Of a stretch of 64,000 bases of DNA, positions 10,102 through 20,797 are shown one piece after another. The DNA comes from Mixophyes australis. Its lineage: Eukaryota; Chordata; Amphibia; Anura; Limnodynastidae. The translations under genes and the position numbers were made by a program. The notes under the pieces were generated by a model, which saw nothing but the letters and a program-made list of their open reading frames with translations, was not told where the DNA came from and did not search any database. Each line of letters starts with the position of its first letter. Within the stretch, counting starts at the first letter, position 1. The stretch lies in contig JAVHZZ010000003.1 in NCBI GenBank assembly GCA_036250195.1, forward strand, positions 38,482,335 through 38,546,334. Reading direction: 5' to 3'.

Positions 10102-12082
10102 GACATTAAATGCCAAGACAACTGGGAAACTCATCACTTTCTTTATTTTGACATGACCCGACACTGAACTGAACATGAGAACCATAAATTCGTGAAATAA
10201 CTTGTTAAAATGTAACCCCTGAAGTACAAGGAACACCAGGCGCTGGACTGGTCTGCGGAGGGTCCCACTCGCTATGTTCCATCAATATGGAATTCTTTGC
10301 GGAAAAATGTTTTCCATAGCTGGAAGAGGTACATAAGAGGGTGCAGAATTCTAGTGGCTCATTCATCGGTGACGAATAAAAGCAGGTGTACGATATCAGC
10401 AGCAGCTTGCAATCAAACCCCTACTATGTATTTCAATTGACTGGTTTGGCTCTAGATAGGACATCACATTGTTCTGTAATTAACAAGACTGAAACGTGAT
10501 ATAGCTGTTATTGTATGTTTATTATACTATATAATTGCTATTCTTCAGACTGCACAAAGCAAGGAGCACATTAACAGATCGAAGCAGAATAGAAATCTGT
10601 GAAAGGGTGAAAATGAGCTTGCAATCTAGGAGCGGAGAGGGAACATGAAAGAAGAGGAATAAAACACCTGTGAGCTTTCTTTAAAGGGTTGTACACCTAC
10701 AACCACCTCCTCCAACATAACTCTTTTGTAAACCCCCCCCCCCCCTCCCCCTTGATAGCTGGGGGAGGCGAGAGCGCGGGCAAAACAGTGGCATTTTCGA
10801 TTATTAGTGGATTTGAATTCCACAGGCGAAAAGTTTTTTGAGCTGTGGATTTGAAACCTGATGAAGTTGGCAAGATGATTTTCAGTAGAAGACCATACTT
10901 ACTTTGCAGACATTGTTAAGATACACTCTGCTAGAAAGTGTATACGACCAATGGTAACAACAAATAGGCATGGTCTTCAAACATAGGCCCGTTGTGTCTA
11001 TAAAATATATAATAGCATAAAAATAAGTTGGATATGTGAGCTTCATTTCATATAGAGGTGTGTTTAATAGGAGCCTAACATCTATGGTCATATAATGACA
11101 CAAGTGAAAGGTCACTGCTTCCCGCAAGGTCACCTGATAAAATACACAATGTTGTCGTGAGCGTTCCCAACATTGGGTACAAGTTGCTCTGTCCCCGCCC
11201 ACTTCTGAGCTGGGGACACACGAATAAAAAGAGGTGACGGGTGACAACAAAAAAACACTCTCATCCTAGTCAAATGCACCATAAAAGGTCCAGGAAAGTG
11301 GAATAATCCATGAACTGTAAAGCAGTGTGATAATCCACTGCGCGCACTGTGAGTACTGGTATTAGATAAGAACTTACATGGTACTAAAAAAAATGATCTG
11401 AAAGTGCAGAATTTTCCTGTACCACAGCAGCTACTCCCATATAATAGTATATATTATGGCTAATAGGAACTCATCCCTGTTTATAGGAAGACCATAGAAT
11501 GCATGTTTGCAACATTCCTGGTCTTTTGTGTCAAAGCTAATTCCTACGCAACGGACAAGCTTCCCACTGCCTTTGTACAAACACAGACCAAACGGTTGTC
11601 TTTTGTGTGACGGATTTGCAGGATATTTGCTGTGCTCTGGGTCACATTCTTTCTGGCGCACAAAGAATAGGACCACGCACAGGCTGCCCTTTTAAACTGT
11701 CGTTTTAGCCCCTCTCTGGCTACGTGGTTTTATTAAGCCATCAGTTCTGTGCCAAGGTGTCTAACAGCTTTCCTCACACAATGTTTACACTTTTACCGGG
11801 CTCTTTATTGTCCGAGGGTAAGTGCATGGTCAGGGGAGAAAACATTGAACGGCAAGTGCTAGTGTGGAATAGATGCAAACATGTTATTACATACTGGCCA
11901 GCTGGCAAGTCTCCCGCATCCTGCTCGTTGTGAGCCTGGATGACGTGATTCGTGGTGAATCGCTTCATTTTGGCCCCGTCCCTTTCCGCCCTCTAAATAC
12001 GCCCCTCCGCTAGGATCTCCCAAAGTCCACCAACAACAAAAAGTTGCCAAGTATGTGCTATTATTCAGCTGACTGTTATTAG

Positions 12083-12084
<2 letters not shown>
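10102..12084. other. Non-coding DNA with C13 run and MITE debris
   Basis: A 30-bp stretch at 10704-10733 is identical to 4442-4471 and is followed by a C13 run (10733-10745). Between 11941 and 12055 there are GTGATTCGTGGTGAATCGC and GTTGCCAAGTATGTG, remains of a CATACTTGCC-family MITE. No gene is recognised. Confidence 0.5.

Positions 12085-12128
<44 letters not shown>
12085..12128. repeat. (TA)n microsatellite
   Basis: An uninterrupted TA dinucleotide run of about 22 units. Confidence 0.95.
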
Positions 12129-12129
<1 letters not shown>

Positions 12130-12504
12130 ACCAGCACATTCCATACAGCTTTGATGTTGATATAGGGCATGTGGATTAACCCACGCCATTCACCAATATT
12201 TTATTACAGATTGCAATGTAAGAAAACCCCTCTGGGTGTATAGCAGGCATCTGGATCACTGATATCTGTTCCTGTACGTGTCTTCTGTTCATACGTGCAG
12301 CAGTGTAATCAATGTCAGAAAGGAACACTGAAAAGTCATGTATGTTTATCTATGACCCACGGGAGACTCAATGATCCTGATGTCTGCGTTCCATCATGTA
12401 TGCAGCGTCACAAAATTGTTTTGTGAGACTCATCTGAACCCGCATTTCGAAACCTCCAGACTTCAGACAATTTAATTATACAAAGTATTAAATGTTAGTC
12501 TGGC

Positions 12505-12556
12505 AGGACATGCTGTGACTTGTAGTTCCACAACAGCCGGAGAACCACAAGTTGCC
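12505..12556. mobile_element. Fragment of palindromic hAT-like MITE
   Basis: It contains GGACATGCTGTGACTTGTAG then TTCCACAACAGCCGGAG, the arm of a family also present as a fragment near 3957. No matching opposite arm is visible. Confidence 0.4.
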
Positions 12557-12749
12557 TATTTCTTCTGTAGAGTGCCTCTTATTTCCATAGCCTGATATTT
12601 TAAATGGTGAAAGATACACTCTTAAATTGTGTAAAGGCATGCACGTGCTTCCGTACCAGCCATCGATACAGATATACATACACCTTGGCAGGCTACTGGG
12701 GGTACATTGGTAGGCTGTATTTGGTTTCCAGGGGGTAAATATGACACCG

Positions 12750-12888
12750 TCTAAAAAGGGAAAGTGGAGGTGTTGCCCATAGTAACCGATCATATTCTAG
12801 CTATCACTTATCCAGTACATTCTAGAACATGACAGCTTGAATCTGATTGGTTGCTATGGGCAACATCTCCATGTCCTCACATTTTGAC
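12750..12888. mobile_element. Palindromic MITE, GGCAACATCTCC family
   Basis: The left arm has GTGGAGGTGTTGCCCATAG, the right arm has ATGGGCAACATCTCCATG, and they are joined by TTCTAGCT and GCTTGAATCTGATTGG. The element is a long imperfect hairpin. Related copies are at 23843, 29690, 37919, 50113 and 59437. Confidence 0.75.
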
Positions 12889-12965
12889 ATACGATCACAT
12901 AATCTGGTTGTGACAGTGTTATGTTACAATGCAAAAAAGAAATTAAAAAAAAAATCTTACTGTAC

Positions 12966-13219
12966 CATACTTACCAAACTATTCAAGTTGGCCTAGAGGA
13001 GCTCCTGGTGAAGAGGTGGGCGTGGCTCGACAGATTGCATCATTTTGACCCCGCCTCCTGCTACAAAATTCACAGCATTACATAGCGGGGCAGAAGCTTA
13101 ACAATGGCATCATTAAGTCCCCATAACGATTTGGGAGGATGCCTACTCTTCCAGGAACCGGAGAGGACTCCCCGAAATTCGGGACCCTCCCGGAAATTCC
13201 TGGAGAGTAGGCAAGTATG
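12966..13219. mobile_element. MITE, CATACTTGCC family, complete
   Basis: It starts CATACTTACC and ends GAGAGTAGGCAAGTATG. Internal blocks include GGTGGGCGTGGCTCGACAG and CATTTTGACCCCGCCTCC. Flanks TACTGTAC and TAATGTAC match at 7 of 8, again pointing to an 8-bp duplication. Confidence 0.7.
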
Positions 13220-15152
13220 TAATGTACAAAGCTTTAAACCTTGTACACAACAGTACAGTAACAAAGCTGAGATACAAAAAGTATTATTATTTATCCATCT
13301 AGTACTAACAGTAAGGGCTCGTAATGTCTATACAAATGTAATCCTAAAATGTAGAAAAAAATATTTCTTTTGAAAATGCATGGTAGTGCAGAGAGGAGCT
13401 GGCATGAAATATTGGGTGCAGGGAAGACATGTATATTTCTGGAGAGAAAAGTTTTCATTCCACAGTTGACTTCACCTTTCAACAGCTAGGGCTCGGGTAA
13501 CAAGAGACAGATTCAGACTTTTATTGCCCTGGAAGGTGGCCAGCACAGAACACATCCCTTAGGGGGTCTTGTAGAATACACATTTACAGGAGACAGGACA
13601 TTCATTTTCAAATCAAATATTAAGAGCAGCATGGTTACCGATCTGTATATCAGTGTACGGGTGTCCGAACTCTCATGCCATACAGCGAGTCACAGACAAG
13701 GGACCTGATTCATCCAGTCACCCATAGTGAGCGCAATGTGCGTTTGTTTTAAAACCGACATAAACTCGGAATATGTGCGCCCCAAATTAAGTGGGTGTTA
13801 GGATACGTGTGGTGATGAACACGGGTCTAGGTCCGCTCTGCTCTACTACACAGAACACTGCAGGATACGTCCAATACATATGCAGAATATAAAATCACAA
13901 AAGAACGCACAGAAAAAAAACGATTCAATTAATATCACCTATTAATAATATAGTCATTAATGAAAATACATTAAAAACATAAAAAAGTTTTTTTTGTATT
14001 TATTTTTCCCCATGAAATATATTTATTAGTATGTTATCAATGTCTACTGTACACAAAATGCATTTTTACAGTTTCTCATGATTGCAAACACATGTCATAG
14101 CATGCATACACAGCAGTCATCACTGGTAATCGACGCTTAGACTAGACCTGTAGCTGGAGCAAGAGATGTGGTTAAGAAACAAATACTTGAGAGACGACCA
14201 GAGCTTGAATCCAAAGCTGCTGCGTGTGCCCTTGGCACGCCCTTACTGTACATTGACTACGGGCGTCCGCTCCTTCCCCACACCGTCCCCTACCTGAAAT
14301 CATAGACTGTAGTAAGTGTCCTTTGCGCTCAAAGACGCATTGAATGGACCGTGGCATATGACACGAATCAGCATTTATGTTCCTTGATGAATGACGCCCA
14401 CAATGTCATGACTTTGAGCTAGATTTTAACGAAAAAAATTATTTTGCAATAACAAAAACTTTTTTTTACAAATTATAAAAAGATATAACAGACTTAGGTC
14501 GTGATATATTTGTGGAGGCAGAGTGATTTTGCGGCTTGTACGCACAAAAACGCCATTTGTGTTTCTGCAACTGTTCCATATCTGGCCAACCAACAACCTA
14601 TCTCACTGCTGAAGGACAGATGTGGTTAAGTGATGAGAGCCCTTCCTGAGCTAATCCGCAATCCAATAGTTCAATAGATTGGTCAATGCAATATCTGGAA
14701 GCCACTGTCCCGTTTCTCAAGTGTTTCACTCTATAAGCACAATTGACTTTTTTAGTTCATGCAGCCAATCAAATGTATCAAATAATACTTATCGCAGTCA
14801 AGAAAGTCAGATGGGAAAACATTTATATGGAATATTGATTAAAAATCAAGGAATGCTGTATAAATTAGAGTTAGAATTATAAATAAATGCATTTTTTTCA
14901 GTTGTTGGGATTGATTGGAGATAGCGGTAATAAAAATGACAGTGATAGTGTTGATAAGGAGATCTCCCAGTGGACTAACCTTTGCCAGAGGTACATAGCA
15001 ACAATACAACATCATATTAAATGATATTATGGATTTCCCTCTGTCCATCTATTCATGGCCGCCTTATCTTGACTGCTAGTGACTCAGCCTCAATCACATG
15101 AGTGCCAGGGGTCAGAGGAACATGCGCTGAACCCTGATTGGAGTAGCATGGG
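13220..15152. other. AT-rich non-coding DNA, no gene recognised
   Basis: GACCTGATTCATCC at 13701 resembles a MITE terminus, but no matching end was found. T-rich and A-rich tracts occur near 13910-14000 and 14430-14480. No ORF shows a domain. Confidence 0.45.
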
Positions 15153-16582
15153 CAGTCTTGGCCAAAAGTTTTGAGAATGACACAAATAGTATTTTTCACA
15201 AAGTCTGCTGACTCAGTTTTTAAGATGGCAATTTGTATATACTGCAGAACGCCATGAAGAGTGATCAGATGAATTGCAATTAATTTCAGTCCCTCTTTGC
15301 CATGACAATTAACTTTATCTCAAAAACAACATTTCCCCTGCATTTCAGCCCTGGCACAAAAGGACCAGCTGACATCAGGTCAGTGATTCTCTCGTTAATA
15401 CAGGTGAGAGTGTTGATAAGGACAAGGCTGGAGATCACTCTGTCATGCTGATTGATTTAGAATAACAGACTGGAAGCTTTAAAAGGAGGGTGGTGCTTGA
15501 AATCATTGTTCATCCCCTGTTAACCATGGTTATCTGCAAGGAAACATGTGCAGTCATCACTGCTTTCCACAAAAAGGGCTTCACAGGGAAGGATATTGCT
15601 GCTAGTAAGATTGCACCTAAATCAACCATTTATTGGATCATCAAGAACTTCAAAGAGAGAGGTTCAACAGTTGTGAAGAAACCTTCTGGGCGCCCAAGAT
15701 CGTCCAGCAAGAGCCAGGACCGTCTTCTAAAGTTAATTCAGTTGCAGGATCAGGGCACCACCAGTGCAGAGCTTGCTCAGGAATGGCACCAGGCAGGTGT
15801 GAGTGAATCTGCACGCACAGGTGAAGACTTTTGGAGGATGGCCTGGAGTCAAGAAGGCCAGCAAAGAAGCCACTTCTCTCCAGGAAAAACATCAGGGACA
15901 GACTGATATTCTGCAAAAGGTACAGGGATTGGACTGCTGAGGACTGGGGTAAAGTCATTTTCTCTGATGAATCCCCTTTCAGAATGTTTGGGGCATCTGG
16001 AAAAACGCTTGTCCGGAGAAGGAAAGGTGAGTGCTACAATCAGTCCTGTGTCATGCCAACAGTAAAGCATCCTGAACAGTTTGGTGACAAATAATGCCTT
16101 CTTCAGCATGATGGAGCACCTTCCCATAAAGCAAAAGTGATAACTAAGTGGCTCGTGGGTTAAAACATCAAAATTTTAGGTCCATGGCCAGGAAACTCAC
16201 CAGACTTTTATTCCATTGAGAACTTGTGGTCAATCCAAAAAAGGCAGGTTGACAAACAAAAACCCACAAATTATGACAAACTCCAAGCATTGATTAGGCA
16301 AGAATGGGTGGCCATCAGTCACTATGTGTCCCAGAAGTTGATTGACAGCATGCCAGGGAGAATTGCAGAGGTCTTCAAAAAGAAAGGTCAACACTACAAA
16401 TATTGACTCTTTGCATAAACTTAGTGTAATTGTCAATAAAAACCTTTGACACTTCTGAAATGCTTGTTATTTTACTTCAGTATACCATAGCAACATCTGA
16501 CAAAAAGGTCTAAAAACACTGAAGCAGCAAACTTTGTGAAAACCAATATTTGTGTCCTTCTCAAAACTTTTGGCCATGACTG
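15153..16582 (+). mobile_element. Tc1/mariner-superfamily transposon, defective
   Basis: The terminal inverted repeats begin CAGTCTTGGCCAAAAGTTTT on the left and, inverted, CAGTCATGGCCAAAAGTTTT on the right. Both continue with GAGAA(T/G)GACACAAATA. The right end is followed by the expected TA; the left flank has lost it. At 1430 bp it is slightly short for a Tc1 element, in line with an internal deletion in the transposase. It is a single-copy fossil here. Confidence 0.93.
15526..16406 (+). pseudogene. Decayed Tc1-like DDE transposase
   Basis: The natural start is the ATG at 15526. The N-terminal part (15526 to about 15800) holds a helix-turn-helix region and the GRPR motif near 15689, the usual DNA-binding half of Tc1 transposases. 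A frameshift follows between about 15800 and 15840. The catalytic half resumes in another frame with FSDES near 15960 (first Asp), QHDGAPSHKA near 16104 (second Asp) and SPDFYSIENLW near 16206 (Glu). About 48 residues separate the two Asp motifs where Tc1 proteins have roughly 90, so part of the core is deleted. In-frame stops lie at 16092-16094 and near 16160. The C-terminus ends GQHYKY at 16406. It cannot make an active enzyme. Confidence 0.92.
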
Positions 16583-16635
16583 TACTACTGCAAAACTTGT
16601 TCTCTTATCGCCACCTTAGCCATATCACCATATAT

Positions 16636-16908
16636 CATACTTGCCTACTCTCCCGAATGTCTGGGAAACTCTTAAATTTCAGGTAATTCTCCCGGACCTC
16701 TTCCTAGAGAAGCGGGCAGGGATAGGGGCCTCAAAGACGCTATACTCCGAAAATCACGTAATTTTGGCCCCGCCTGCCCGAAGGGCTGATGACGCGATCA
16801 CACCATTTTGGTGATGGGTTGAAATTATGCAATTAGCGTTGCCACGCCCCCCTACACTTGGCACTTGACCTCCCCTCCAGGAGAGAAGGGGTACGTAAGT
16901 TGTGGTAT
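16636..16908. mobile_element. MITE, CATACTTGCC family
   Basis: It starts CATACTTGCCTACTCTCCC and ends near GTACGTAAGTTGTGGTATG. Internally there are GGCCCCGCCTGCCC and GATGACGCGATCACACC. The 8-bp flanks do not match, so the right boundary is approximate. Confidence 0.6.
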
Positions 16909-17849
16909 GGATGACTCGGAGGAGGAGGGACCCCAAATAGGTATCTTGCCTATAGCCCATGGGATCTTAATCCGGCTCTAAGTATTAGTAAGGTGCATTA
17001 GATTGATTACATGATTTATTGATCTGCTAGTAGAACAATTTGAGGCTCAGGGGGCTGACTGAATCCGGAAACATATTTTACTTTTAAAATAACTTAAAAG
17101 ACAGATTTAATTGTCCAATTAAACATTGATCGAATATCATTCCATTGCTGAGCTGAACAAAAAAAAGAGAAGACGCTGTCAATTTTGTCCTCTGTACTAT
17201 TTAACTGAATTCTATAAGAATGAGAGCGTGGCAATATAAGTGTTTTGCTTGTCACATTGAGAGCATTATATAACATGTCATTTCTAGAACTCATTTGAAA
17301 ACTTTATGGTGTTACTTAGAATGCTGGAAACTATTTAGTTAGTTGGTATTTGAGGCTTCTTAATAAAACTAAACACAGTATTGGAAGTTCAATGTTGCTG
17401 TACATATAAACCAGCGCACGTCAGACAAATAAACAGCTTCCTTGCCCCAAAATTCAATCTCCTTTGTTGTTCTTGCTTTATAAGCAGCTGTGATGAATAT
17501 TGGATAATGTAACTAAGCTGTATCAGCGAGGGGGTGCTCTGAGGTCAGATAAGAGATATGCACCATTATCTGTGTTGTATCAAGTGTTTAGTCTGGTTCA
17601 CATCCCCCTCCCACCATGATGGTACCCTCCAATCATTCACAGATGTGCCAAGATAGGCTATGTCAAAGCAGACCTGTCATTATTACTTTACTGTTACATC
17701 ACAACTATCTTTAACTTGTATGTTTTATTTACATCGCTCCGGGGTAATCTGTAGCTAGGTACAATCACCGGTTATGTGGGATCACTCGGTAATAAAGTTT
17801 TGTTTCTGTATTGCAAGAAAAAAAAAACAGCATTATGAGGCCAACTTGC
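16909..17849. other. AT-rich non-coding DNA, nothing recognised
   Basis: No ORF with a domain and no repeat relationship seen. Confidence 0.5.
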
Positions 17850-18032
17850 CAAAACGCGGCATACATACCGACTTTATGGCTCTTCCCTTCTACAGATCCC
17901 AAAGGGGAGGGCAAGTGCGGGGGGGGGGCTCAGCAAATGCATCATTTTGGCTCCGCCGCCCATAATGTAATGCCATGATCACTCCATCGTGCTGCAGGGC
18001 AGAGACAAAATGATGAGATGTGCACAGGACGG
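17850..18032. mobile_element. MITE fragment next to a SINE
   Basis: It contains CATACATACCGACTTTATGG, GGGAGGGCAAGTGCGGGGG and CATCATTTTGGCTCCGCC, blocks of the CATACTTGCC family. It stops abruptly at the SINE that begins at 18033. No right arm is recognisable beyond the SINE. Confidence 0.45.
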
Positions 18033-18141
18033 CATCATCATCATCATTTATTTATATAGCGCCACTAATTCTGCAGCGCTGTACAGAGAACTCACCCACA
18101 TTAGTCCCTGCCCCATTGGGGCTTACAGTCTAAATTCCCTA

Positions 18142-18176
<35 letters not shown>

Positions 18177-18385
18177 GAGAAAGACTAGGGTCAATTTGAT
18201 AGCAGCCAATTAACCTACCAGTGTGTTTTTGGAGTGTGGGAGGAAACCGGAGCACCCGGAGGAAACCCACGCAAACACAGCAAGAACATAGAAACTCCTC
18301 ACAGATAAGGCCATGGTCGGGAATTAAACTCATGACCCCAGTGCTGTAAGGCAGAAGTGCTAAACACTAAGCTACCGTGCTGCTC
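18033..18385 (-). mobile_element. tRNA-derived SINE, near full length
   Basis: A GAT-rich tail (CATCATCATCATTTATTTAT on plus) lies at the left and the tRNA-like head ends GCTACCGTGCTGCTC at the right. The internal CA repeat (18147-18172) sits at the same place as TG repeats in the other copies. Head mutations TTAAACTC and TAAACAC show that it is not recent. Confidence 0.87.
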
Positions 18386-19708
18386 ACACATGCACATTTC
18401 TGCAGAGACCAGCCTGATTAAGGGTTCAGGGCATCCTAAGCTGGTAGTGCCCCCTTGCTTCCACGATAGACTAATACGCGGTAGGTAAAAACTATTTTGT
18501 CCTTTATTTTAAATCTGTCTTCCACCCCCCCCTCCTCCCCACCAATGTTTACGTTCCTGTGTTTCCAAAACTCCGCTACACTTGGGTTTTTAAAAGGGTC
18601 ACGGACATCTTTGTTGCTCATTCAGTTTTTAATAAAATCAGAACTGTACAGCAGAACGGAGGCATGAACGAGCGCGGTGGGTGAAGAGGTGCCGGGCCAG
18701 GAGGCTGCGCCATCCTTGTCTCTCCTACTGGCTTATCCTCAAGCGCCCGCCCAAGGATGCCTCATTGTCTTCAGCCTTTACCATGGGCATACGTCAAGAT
18801 TAAAACCTTACTACATTTGTCTTTCAGGATTTATTTCTATTTAGGAGAACAACTATTCTCTTATATTTTTTTTTATTAATTTCAGTTGATACCTCCTCCA
18901 CAATTTTGCACCCCAAAAAACGTTCCAATTACCCCAAAAGCCTTAGCCTGCAGCCTAGTTAGCCTATTGAACAATCAGACCTGGCAGACCGATATCGCTG
19001 AGACAAATTGCGTCAATAAGGTTTTTTTTATAACCGTGATAAGTGACAATAAAACGTCATTGTTAACCCCGCTTGATAATAAATAATAATACAAGCTGTG
19101 GTGGTCTTCAGTAATTTATTTTAAAGTTGTCAAACAGTGTTATTTTTATTTATTTTTACAGAGATTGGCAACCAAACGAGCGCAGCGCACACCGTGGCTG
19201 AGTGTTTGTTGTCCTATAACAAGAAGTTTGTTTCCGCTGACCACAGGCGCGATATAATGATTTATTTTTAGCAAAACAGACTTGGACGTTTGTTCGTATT
19301 ATGTGTCTACCACGTACTAATATTATTTAGTATTTAGAGATAAAAGACAGAGAGGCTTTAGTTCAGCCAAAACAAATAATCCTGTGCATGTCCATGCGTA
19401 TCACAGCTGTGTTTAAACCACAATATTCCCTCTGGTTAACTGAGCTTTTGATAGCTTAGTATTACTCAGTTCATCCAAATAAGAAAAACCTACACAGGGG
19501 TATAACAAAAGTATCTGTCTGGCATAAATGATCGCAGTGTCTTATTATTTCTAAAAGTTTATACATACGTAGATACAAGATAAGCGGAACTTACAAATAT
19601 TCTATCTAGTACTTCAAAACGCTTAATTTAGAAGCTACTGCCGTGTTGATGTTTATCACCATCTAGGTGGCGCTATTAAGGCCGTCTGTGGAAAATATTC
19701 ACAAATAA
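18386..19708. other. AT-rich non-coding DNA, nothing recognised
   Basis: A C-rich CCACCCCCCCCTCCTCCCC tract is at 18522-18540. No gene is visible. Confidence 0.5.
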
Positions 19709-19878
19709 GGGTAGCGTGGTGACACCGTGGTTAGCATTGCAGTCGCAGCTTTACAGCACTGGGGTCATTAGATAAATTCCAATCAGGGCCCCATCTGTGC
19801 GGAGTTTATATATTCTCCCCGTGCTTGCGTGAGTTTCCTCTGATTTCTCTGATTTTCTCCCACACTCCCCAAAAATAA

Positions 19879-19882
<4 letters not shown>
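19709..19882 (+). mobile_element. Divergent SINE head fragment
   Basis: GGTAGCGTGGTGACACCGTG and GTTAGCATTGCAG correspond to the SINE head. GTGCGGAGTTTATATATTCT and GCGTGAGTTTCCTCTG correspond to its body. The 3' domain is lost at the TA microsatellite that begins at 19885. It is clearly older than the copies at 34529 and 52921. Confidence 0.75.

Positions 19883-19884
<2 letters not shown>

Positions 19885-19917
<33 letters not shown>
19885..19917. repeat. (TA)n microsatellite
   Basis: A TA run of about 16 units followed by (CATA)n. Confidence 0.95.
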
Positions 19918-19921
<4 letters not shown>

Positions 19922-19927
19922 CATACA

Positions 19928-20700
19928 AGTTAACCCGTGCATGATACTCATGCAATTTTTTGTCAAATAATGTCAGTATACCAAATTTCAGGTCATTCGG
20001 ATGAGCCCTTTCTGAGAAAATTGTTTTTTCCACACACACACACACACTAACACACGCCGCTACACATGCAGGGGCGGATCTAGAAAATGTTTGTTCCCCG
20101 GGGGGATGTTAGGGCGGGGCGATTTAGGCCCCGCCCCCTTTTTGACTTCTGAGGCTGCCGGGGGCTGCACAGTATGTGCAGGTCCGCTCGGCAGTGACAG
20201 TGTGTTTAAAACACAATCAGAGCAGCCGGGCAGCACTAGGTCACTGCCAAACGGACCTGCACATACTGTGCAGCCGTCGGCAGCAAACCCCTGCTAGGGG
20301 GAGGCGATTGCCCTGATCGCACCCCCCTGGATCCGCCACTGTACACATGTGTGTTCATGAGGTAAAATTACCTCACGAAAATGAGTTTGACCCCTCAACT
20401 CGTCAATAATGTCAGTATACCAAATTTCAGCCCTTTTTGAGTTTTTTTTCCCACACACACTAAGAATTTAGTAGGTCAGGTAACCCGTGCATGATACTCA
20501 TGCATTCTAGTCAAATCAAGCTACTTAAGGTGTTAAAAACTCCCCACTGTCACCCCCGGCAACCACCAACCACTCCCAACTGTCACTTCTCCTTCAAGAA
20601 ATATATAGGTCAGTGTATAACTCTGCCCAGCAGGTGGCGCTGCAGCTTGGTTTTTTATTTTTTCCACACACAGACAGACTAACACACGCCACTAGACATT

Positions 20701-20702
<2 letters not shown>
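19928..20702 (+). repeat. Unidentified repeat, two copies head to tail
   Basis: TAACCCGTGCATGATACTCA begins copies at 19931 and 20481. AATGTCAGTATACCAAATTT occurs at about 19969 and 20407. Both copies share a (CA)n block and ACTAACACACGCC. The first copy is split by a hAT MITE at 20069-20341. I do not recognise the family; the CA-rich end followed by (TA)n could be a retroelement tail. Confidence 0.65.
20069..20341. mobile_element. hAT-type MITE with perfect 8-bp TSD
   Basis: The termini are CAGGGGCGGATCTAG and CTGGATCCGCCACTG. Identical flanks TACACATG lie at 20061-20068 and 20342-20349. Internally GGGGCTGCACAGTATGTGCA pairs with its near-complement at about 20251-20275, giving a large hairpin. 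No transposase. Confidence 0.92.
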
Positions 20703-20775
<73 letters not shown>

Positions 20776-20797
20776 GACACACAGACACACACACACG
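20703..20797. repeat. (TA)n-(CA)n compound microsatellite
   Basis: A TA run of about 25 units is followed directly by CA with GACACA interruptions. It immediately follows the second copy of the 19928-20702 repeat. Confidence 0.95.
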
